Positions 15,185 to 20,132 of a DNA stretch of 20,132 nucleotides are shown piece after piece. Source of the stretch: Flavobacteriaceae bacterium. Its GTDB lineage: Bacteria > Bacteroidota > Bacteroidia > Flavobacteriales > Flavobacteriaceae. The translations under genes were made by a program, and so were the position numbers. The stretch covers positions 1-20,132 of the forward strand of contig NZZF01000005.1 of the NCBI GenBank assembly GCA_002702385.1. Reading direction: 5' to 3'. The notes under the pieces are model-generated. The model worked only from the letters and a program-made list of their open reading frames with translations, searched no databases and was not told the origin of the DNA. Every line of letters begins with the position of its first letter. Position 1 is the stretch's first letter.

Positions 15185-15955
15185 CTAAAAATTATATTTC
15201 TGACCTTGTTCAGCTATATGAGAATTTTGAAATATTTCTGATGCTTCAATCTTAAAGTTTTCTAAATTCTTATAACGAGTGGAAAAGTGTCCCATAAGAA
15301 GCATGCTAACATTAGCTTTCTTTGCAATATTAGCAGCATCAACTGACGTTGAATGTTTTGTTTTACTGGCAAGCAGTTTATGTTGTTTCAAAAAAGTTGC
15401 TTCGTGATAAAGTAAATCTATATCTTTAATTTTATCGACAATATTTGGATTATATGCTGTATCTGAACAATAGGCGTATTTGAATATTTTATCATTTAAA
15501 GTAATTGTAAATTTAAATGCATTACAAGAGATTCGATGATCTAATTTAAAAGTTTCAACTTTTAAACAATTTTCTGAATAAATTTCATCTTCTTCTTTAT
15601 CAATTTCTTTTATTTTTAAATCAAAGCTAGTCCAAGATTTACCATACTTAAACATAGTAGTTAGAATTTCTTTTATTCCTCTGGGACCAAATAAATTTAG
15701 TGGTTTTGTTCTACCTTTTCTATTCATTGTTGTAATTAGTCCAGGTAAACCAAAATAATGATCGCCGTGTAAATGTGAAATAAATATATTATTAATAGAA
15801 CTTAGTTTGATTTGATGTTTGTTAAGTAAAGCTTGAGTAGCTTCACCACAATCTATCAAATAAGTTTGATTATTATGAAATAGTACTTGACTTGATTGAT
15901 GTTTATTCAACGTCATACTTGCTGAATAACATCCTAAAATCTGAATATAACCCAT
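15185..15955 (-). CDS. rnz: Ribonuclease Z, shortened form
   Basis: 256 residues, about 45 fewer than the usual ~300. It is a metallo-beta-lactamase-fold endonuclease that cleaves tRNA precursors at the 3' end. The metal motif HLHGDH (61-66), LIDCGEATQ (33-41), DHRISCNAF (139-147), YCSDTAY (162-168), HSTS (201-204) and GHFSTRY (222-228) are all present, so the active site looks complete. The missing residues lie between DHRI and the CSDT aspartate, where typical flavobacterial RNase Z has a long segment and this one has only about 20 residues. The flexible arm (about 85-125) that grips the tRNA elbow is kept. CCA is not encoded in the local tRNA-Pro gene, which suits an enzyme that trims before CCA addition. 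It directly follows the small 97-residue gene. Confidence 0.92.
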   Translation of the reverse strand: MGYIQILGCYSASMTLNKHQSSQVLFHNNQTYLIDCGEATQALLNKHQIKLSSINNIFISHLHGDHYFGLPGLITTMNRKGRTKPLNLFGPRGIKEILTTMFKYGKSWTSFDLKIKEIDKEEDEIYSENCLKVETFKLDHRISCNAFKFTITLNDKIFKYAYCSDTAYNPNIVDKIKDIDLLYHEATFLKQHKLLASKTKHSTSVDAANIAKKANVSMLLMGHFSTRYKNLENFKIEASEIFQNSHIAEQGQKYNF

Positions 15956-16249
15956 TTAGATATTTAAAGATCTTTCAATTTCTTCTATTTCAATAATATC
16001 CAATGCTTCCTGCATAGTTGGAGATATATTATTGAAATTATCTAAAGTTAGGTTTTTGGAAATTAAAACTATAGTTTTTTTATGTTTTGAGTAATTATTT
16101 TGTATTTCATTCAAAAATATGCGATTATGTTCAAAATCAGTTTCAAATTGAATAATACAGTTATTATCATAATTTGATTTAAAAAAATCTTTAAGATTCT
16201 TGAGTTTAGTATTCTTTTTAATTAAAAAAAAAACGTGAGATTTATTCAT
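15956..16249 (-). CDS. Small conserved flavobacterial protein between pyrB and rnz, function unknown
   Basis: 97 residues, acidic C-terminus. The closing motif PTMQEALDIIEIEEIERSLN (77-96) resembles the ending I recall for flavobacterial hypothetical proteins encoded just upstream of rnz (PTLQEAxDIIEMEEIERDL). The first part alternates short beta-like and alpha-like stretches, compatible with a small STAS-like or similar alpha/beta fold, but this is only an impression. It overlaps pyrB by ATGA (4 nt) and abuts rnz with no gap, so the three genes are very likely co-translated. I cannot assign a function. Its fixed place next to rnz suggests a link to RNA processing or merely conserved packing. 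Confidence 0.78.
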   Translation of the reverse strand: MNKSHVFFLIKKNTKLKNLKDFFKSNYDNNCIIQFETDFEHNRIFLNEIQNNYSKHKKTIVLISKNLTLDNFNNISPTMQEALDIIEIEEIERSLNI

Positions 16250-17172
16250 ATTCTAGAGGCTAATAGATACATAACTGCCATTCTTATTGCTACTCCATTT
16301 TCAACCTGATCTAAAATAACTGTTTTACCTGAATCTATAACATCACTGGAAAGTTCAACTCCCCTATTAATTGGACCAGGGTGAGTAATAATTATTTCTT
16401 TATCTAATTTTAAGAGTTTTTGCTTATTTAATCCAAATTCTTTAGCATATTCTCTAGTAGATGGGAAATAACATTGATTCATTCTTTCATTTTGAATCCT
16501 TAACATACTTGCTACATCACACCAATTTAATGCCGACTCAAAATTTGGTTCATAATCAACATCAAGCGTATTAATATATTTTGGAATCAAACTTTTTGGA
16601 CCACAAACTTTTACTTCAGCACCTAATTTTTTGAATGCAAAAATATTTGATAAAGCTACTCTGGAATGTAGAACATCACCAACAATTACAATTTTTTTAC
16701 CATTCAAGTCACCTAAATCTTCAATTAATGTAAATGAATCTAATAAAGCCTGAGTAGGATGCTCGTGACATCCATCGCCAGCATTTACAATACAAGAATC
16801 TATATTATTTGCTAAAAAAACACTTGCTCCAGGACTTGGATGTCTCATAACTACCATATCAACTTTCATTGATAAGATATTATTTACTGTATCTGCTAAA
16901 GTCTCTCCTTTGCTAATTGATGATGATGATGATGAAAAATTTACTACATCAGCACTCAGTCTTTTTTGTGCTAGTTCAAAAGATATTTTTGTTCTTGTAC
17001 TATTTTCAAAAAATAAATTAGCTATTGTTATATCTCTTAAACTTGGTACCTTTTTTATTTTTCTATTTATAACCTCCTTAAAATTTCTTGCTGTCTCAAA
17101 AATTAAATAAATATCATCTTCTTTAAGATATTTAATACCGAGCAGGTTTGAAACAGATAATTTATTTGCCAT
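16246..17172 (-). CDS. pyrB: Aspartate carbamoyltransferase, catalytic chain
   Basis: 308 residues, normal length. It joins carbamoyl phosphate and aspartate in pyrimidine biosynthesis. Motifs are FFENSTRTKISFE (54-66, carbamoyl-phosphate loop), SKGETLADT (87-95), MRHPSPGA (109-116), HEHPTQALLD (136-145), GDVLHSRVA (165-173) and THPGPINRGVE (263-273). A run of six serines (80-85) just before SKGE is encoded by a TCA trinucleotide repeat; family members normally have a mixed Ala/Gly/Ser stretch here, within the flexible loop. The end overlaps the small downstream gene as ATGA and the start overlaps pyrR by 11 nt, giving a pyrRB operon. No regulatory chain gene (pyrI) is present in the window. 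Confidence 0.97.
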   Translation of the reverse strand: MANKLSVSNLLGIKYLKEDDIYLIFETARNFKEVINRKIKKVPSLRDITIANLFFENSTRTKISFELAQKRLSADVVNFSSSSSSISKGETLADTVNNILSMKVDMVVMRHPSPGASVFLANNIDSCIVNAGDGCHEHPTQALLDSFTLIEDLGDLNGKKIVIVGDVLHSRVALSNIFAFKKLGAEVKVCGPKSLIPKYINTLDVDYEPNFESALNWCDVASMLRIQNERMNQCYFPSTREYAKEFGLNKQKLLKLDKEIIITHPGPINRGVELSSDVIDSGKTVILDQVENGVAIRMAVMYLLASRI

Positions 17173-17719
17173 TTTTTATATATAAATAAACTGAATCTTC
17201 TCCATCAGTTTCCTTCCATTTAACACTGACTCTTTGGTTATTAATAGCATCAACCTGACAACCACAATAATCAGGTTGAATAGGTAAATGTCTAGAAAAT
17301 CTTCTATCAATTAAACTTAATAATTCAACTCTTGCAGGTCTTCCAAATGATTGAAGGGCAGATAAAGCAGCAGTTACGCTTCTTCCAGTATAAAGTACAT
17401 CATCAATTAAAACAACTGTCTTATTTTCAATTATAAAGTCAATCGAGGTTTTATTAGCATTTAATACTTTATTTTCTCTACCAAAATCATCTCTAAAAAA
17501 AGTAATATCTAGAAACCCTAATTTAATATCCTTAATGTCATAACTTGATTCTAGTAAATTTTTAATTTTTTTGGAAAGAATTTTTCCTCTTGGTTGAATA
17601 CCAATTAAAACAGTATCCGAAAAGTCATTGTGATTTTCAAATAATTGACTAGCTAACCGATTTAAAATTAAGGAAAGTTTTGAGGCGTCTAAGATTTTTT
17701 TGTTTAAGTCTACGCTCAT
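17162..17719 (-). CDS. pyrR: PyrR: uracil phosphoribosyltransferase / pyr regulator
   Basis: 185 residues from the ATG at 17719; an in-frame TTG one codon upstream is an alternative but less likely start. The type I phosphoribosyltransferase fold shows the PRPP-binding motif VVLIDDVLYTGRS (102-114), GIQPRG (40-45), and the PyrR-specific FFRDD (74-78) and LIDRR (136-140). In Bacillus, PyrR binds pyr mRNA leaders and also makes UMP from uracil. Here the coding region starts 7 nt after a promoter box, and only 38 bp separate it from the upstream gene, so there is no room for a leader attenuator in front of this operon; enzymatic salvage may be the main role. It overlaps pyrB by 11 nt. Confidence 0.94.
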   Translation of the reverse strand: MSVDLNKKILDASKLSLILNRLASQLFENHNDFSDTVLIGIQPRGKILSKKIKNLLESSYDIKDIKLGFLDITFFRDDFGRENKVLNANKTSIDFIIENKTVVLIDDVLYTGRSVTAALSALQSFGRPARVELLSLIDRRFSRHLPIQPDYCGCQVDAINNQRVSVKWKETDGEDSVYLYIKNGK

Positions 17720-17726
17720 CAAAGCG

Positions 17727-17734
17727 CAAATTTA
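17727..17734 (-). promoter_or_regulatory. -7 promoter box for pyrR-pyrB-..., abutting the start codon
   Basis: On the minus strand this reads TAAATTTG, an exact TAnnTTTG match, ending 7 nt before the pyrR ATG. A TTTG lies 16 nt further upstream (minus-strand bases about 17754-17751), a little closer than the usual -33 spacing. Transcription from it would give an almost leaderless pyrR mRNA. Confidence 0.6.
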
Positions 17735-17757
17735 ACAAAAAATTACAAATCAAAAAA

Positions 17758-19005
17758 TTATACCTTGATTCTTTCAGATAACTTCTTATAAGTTCCGTTG
17801 TTAAGTTTGTCTCTGATAGCAGTAAAAGCAGCTAGAGTTTCATTAATATCATCAGAGTTGTGAGTAGAAGTCGGTATCAGCCTAAGTAGAATTAATCCTT
17901 TTGGAATAACAGGGTAAACAACTATAGAACAAAAAATGTTATACTTCTCTCTTAAATCTTTAACTAAAACCATTGCTTCAGGGACATCTCCTTTTAAAAA
18001 AACAGGTGTAACACAGCTTTGAGTACTTCCAATATCAAAACCTCTTTCAACTAAGCCATTTTGAAGCATTTTTACATTTCTCCATAGATTTTCTCTTAGT
18101 TCTGGAGTATTCTTTAACAATTCTAATCTTTTAAGTGCTCCAGCAACTAATTGCATTTGTAGAGATTTTGCAAACATTTGAGATCTCATATTATACTTAA
18201 GATACTTTATAACTTCACTAGAACCAGCGACAAAAGCACCTGTAGAAGCCATTGATTTAGCAAATGTTGCAAAATACACATCAATTTCATCTTGTACACC
18301 TTGTTCTTCACCAGCTCCAGCACCAGTTTTTCCAAGAGTTCCAAAACCATGTGCGTCATCAACTAAAAATCTAAAGTCATATTTTTCTTTGAGTTTTACA
18401 ATCTCCTTGATTTTTCCTTGTTCACCTCTCATTCCAAAAACACCTTCGGAAATTACTAATATTCCACCACCAGTTTTTTCAACAATATTTTGAGCTCTAA
18501 CTAAGTTTTTTTCAAGGCTTTCTATATCATTGTGCTGAAATGTAAATCTTTTACCGACATGTAATCGAACTCCATCAACAATACAAGCATGAGAATCAAT
18601 ATCATAAACAATAACATCGTTTTTAGAAACTAAAGTGTCAACTATTGATAAAATTCCTTGATATCCAAAATTAAGTACATAAGCAGCGTCTTTATTTACA
18701 AATTCGGCAAGTTGATTTTCAAGTATTTCATGTAAATCTGTATGTCCAGACATCATTCTTGCACCCATTGGGTATGCAGAACCATACTCTTTACCAGCTT
18801 CAGCATCAACTTTTCTAACCTCAGGGTGATTAGATAAACCTAAATAATCATTAACACTCCAGGTAATAACTTCTTTTCCATTGAATTTCATTCTGTTAGA
18901 AATCTGTCCCTCAAGTTTTGGAAAAACAAAATAACCTTCAGCAACTGAAGCCCATTTACCAAGAGGACCCATATTTTTTAAAAATTTTTCAAATAAATCT
19001 GCCAT
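17758..19005 (-). CDS. Serine palmitoyltransferase-like alpha-oxoamine synthase; probable cysteate acyltransferase for sulfonolipid
   Basis: 415 residues, PLP-dependent fold type I. Enzymes of this family condense an amino acid with an acyl thioester with loss of CO2. Motifs are WSVNDYLGLSNHPEV (49-63), YGSAYPMGARMMSGHTDLHE (74-93), NFGYQGILS (112-120), DSHACIVDG (137-145, PLP-stacking His139), LVDDAHGFGTLGKTGAG (214-230) and FATFAKSMASTGAF (245-258, PLP lysine Lys250). General annotation would be glycine C-acetyltransferase, AONS or serine palmitoyltransferase. The one-base overlap with a cysteine-synthase-like gene upstream and the close resemblance to the flavobacterial enzyme described as cysteate-fatty acyltransferase point to capnine/sulfonolipid synthesis: cysteate plus acyl donor gives 3-ketocapnine. 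Classical sphingolipid synthesis (serine as substrate) is the main alternative. Confidence 0.88.
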   Translation of the reverse strand: MADLFEKFLKNMGPLGKWASVAEGYFVFPKLEGQISNRMKFNGKEVITWSVNDYLGLSNHPEVRKVDAEAGKEYGSAYPMGARMMSGHTDLHEILENQLAEFVNKDAAYVLNFGYQGILSIVDTLVSKNDVIVYDIDSHACIVDGVRLHVGKRFTFQHNDIESLEKNLVRAQNIVEKTGGGILVISEGVFGMRGEQGKIKEIVKLKEKYDFRFLVDDAHGFGTLGKTGAGAGEEQGVQDEIDVYFATFAKSMASTGAFVAGSSEVIKYLKYNMRSQMFAKSLQMQLVAGALKRLELLKNTPELRENLWRNVKMLQNGLVERGFDIGSTQSCVTPVFLKGDVPEAMVLVKDLREKYNIFCSIVVYPVIPKGLILLRLIPTSTHNSDDINETLAAFTAIRDKLNNGTYKKLSERIKV

Positions 19006-20045
19006 TATCTTATAAATTCAATTTGTGATTCTTGTTGATTTTTAGCTTTAGTAGAAAACCCTTGATTTTTCATCCACTCATCACTGTAAATTTTGCTCAT
19101 ATATCTAGATCCATGATCACAAAAAACAGTTACTATAACGCTATCTTTATCAAAAATATTTGATTGATTTAATTGTTTAATAGCTTGCATACATGCACCT
19201 GAGGTATACCCAACAAACATACCCTCTTTTTCAGCAATTTTTCTTGAAAAGATGGCACTTTCTTCATCAGTAACTTTTTCATAGTGATCAATAACTTGAA
19301 AATCTGTTGAAGAAGGAATAAGATTTTTTCCTAGTCCCTCTATTCTGTAAGGATATATTTCATTTTCATCAAACTCACCAGTTTCATGAAATTTTTTAAG
19401 AACAGATCCGTAAGCATCAACACCAATAATTTTAATTTTTGAATTTTTTTCTTTTAAAAATCTTCCAATTCCAGAGATTGTGCCACCAGTTCCACTACTA
19501 GCGATTAGATGAGTAATTTTTCCAGAGGTTTGTTTCCATATTTCTGGACCAGTTGTAGAATAGTGAGCATCAATATTTAGTTCATTAAAATATTGATTAA
19601 TATAGATTGAATCTTTAATTTCTTCATTTAATCTTTTAGCAACTTGATAATATGATCTTTTGTCATCAGCAGGAACATTTGCTGGACAAACATATACCTT
19701 TGCTCCCATAGATTTTAACATGTCTATTTTATCAGCAGATGATTTGGAAGAAACAGCAACTATACATTTATATCCTTTAACCATAGAAACCATAGACAAA
19801 CTAAAGCCAGTATTTCCAGAGGTTGTTTCGATGATTGTTGTGCTTTTATCAATTAAGCCTTTCTTTTCTGCTGACTCAATTATATGTAGTGCTATTCTAT
19901 CTTTATTTGAATGACCTGGATTAAATGCTTCATATTTTGCATAATATGAACCTTTAAAATCTTTTACAATTCTATTTAATCTAATTAATGGTGTGTTACC
20001 AATTAATGATAGGATATTTTTGTGAGCATCTATTTTATTTTTCAT
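19005..20045 (-). CDS. Cysteine synthase/CBS-family PLP enzyme; probable cysteate synthase
   Basis: 346 residues, PLP-dependent fold type II. The PLP lysine is Lys48 in [12 protein letters not shown] (41-52), differing from the GGSVKDR usual in O-acetylserine sulfhydrylases. The substrate loop is TTSGNTG (74-80), the phosphate-binding loop GTGGT (186-190 region), and a C-terminal YTSGA (280-284) contacts PLP. CBS domains are absent. Family members replace a serine derivative's leaving group with a sulfur nucleophile; with sulfite the product would be cysteate, the precursor of sulfonolipids. The altered lysine loop and the one-base overlap with the acyltransferase-like gene support this over ordinary cysteine synthesis, but O-acetylserine or O-phosphoserine sulfhydrylase activity is not excluded. 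A promoter box lies 23 nt upstream. Confidence 0.88.
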   Translation of the reverse strand: MKNKIDAHKNILSLIGNTPLIRLNRIVKDFKGSYYAKYEAFNPGHSNKDRIALHIIESAEKKGLIDKSTTIIETTSGNTGFSLSMVSMVKGYKCIVAVSSKSSADKIDMLKSMGAKVYVCPANVPADDKRSYYQVAKRLNEEIKDSIYINQYFNELNIDAHYSTTGPEIWKQTSGKITHLIASSGTGGTISGIGRFLKEKNSKIKIIGVDAYGSVLKKFHETGEFDENEIYPYRIEGLGKNLIPSSTDFQVIDHYEKVTDEESAIFSRKIAEKEGMFVGYTSGACMQAIKQLNQSNIFDKDSVIVTVFCDHGSRYMSKIYSDEWMKNQGFSTKAKNQQESQIEFIR

Positions 20046-20068
20046 GCATCATTTTGAACATCACTGCG

Positions 20069-20076
20069 CAAAAATA
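20069..20076 (-). promoter_or_regulatory. -7 promoter box for the two-gene PLP-enzyme operon
   Basis: On the minus strand this reads TATTTTTG, an exact TAnnTTTG match followed by CGC as at pyrR. It ends 23 nt before the ATG at 20045, so unlike dnaX and pyrR this transcript would have a short leader. No clear -33 element is seen. Confidence 0.55.
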
Positions 20077-20132
20077 CATCAAATTATTGTTTTTGATAAA
20101 TTTTTTAAAAATTGTAATGAATATTATCTATA

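Noticed and set aside
19660..19914. Plus-strand open frame of 84 codons inside the cysteate/cysteine synthase-like gene
   Set aside because: It mirrors the conserved PLP-enzyme coding sequence and has no recognisable features.
20117..20132. Possible start of a plus-strand gene (ATG AAT ATT ATC TAT) at the right edge
   Set aside because: Only five codons are visible and no promoter box matching TAnnTTTG precedes it; this cannot be told from chance in AT-rich DNA.

Overview
The window is about 20 kb of very AT-rich DNA carrying gene families, gene orders and promoter elements typical of Bacteroidota, specifically Flavobacteriia. Signs of this are the order parA-parB-DUF5683-dapB-lepB-wbqC, a DnaX without the four-cysteine zinc insert, a signal peptidase with a DUF5684-like N-terminus, a small protein ending in the flavobacterial motif QEALDIIEIEEIER next to rnz, and promoters of the form TAnnTTTG. 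Intergenic gaps are tiny and many genes overlap by 1-32 nt, as in a streamlined, probably marine, flavobacterium. No insertion sequence, prophage or CRISPR array is visible.

Layout. (1) 1-734, minus: 5' part of a lipoprotein sulfatase running off the left edge. (2) 780-8463, plus: tRNA-Pro(GGG), then an almost gapless gene string: PQQ-type aldose dehydrogenase, cytochrome c, uridine kinase, FtsB/DivIC-like division protein, ParA, ParB, DUF5683 membrane protein, DapB, signal peptidase I, WbqC-like protein. (3) 8446-9384, minus: RNase P RNA followed by a PAQR/hemolysin III membrane protein whose reading frame begins inside the RNA gene. (4) 9449-11141, plus: dnaX, split by a run of 13 A exactly at the end of the clamp-loader core. 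(5) 11124-20045, minus: cysteine/cysteate synthase-like enzyme, serine palmitoyltransferase-like acyltransferase, PyrR, PyrB, a small conserved protein, RNase Z, PdxH, SixA-like phosphatase, polyphosphate kinase and a short Ppx/GppA phosphatase.

How the genes work together. The dehydrogenase and cytochrome c look like a periplasmic sugar-oxidation pair. The ParAB and DivIC genes serve chromosome segregation and division. PyrR-PyrB (and Udk elsewhere) handle pyrimidines. SixA-Ppk-Ppx form a polyphosphate module. The two right-most genes fit the two committed steps of sulfonolipid (capnine-type) synthesis: cysteate formation, then acyl condensation.

Most of the window is housekeeping. The points that deserve a second look are the sulfonolipid-type gene pair, the A13 tract in dnaX, the PAQR frame that enters rnpB, and TAnnTTTG promoter boxes that abut start codons and imply leaderless mRNAs.
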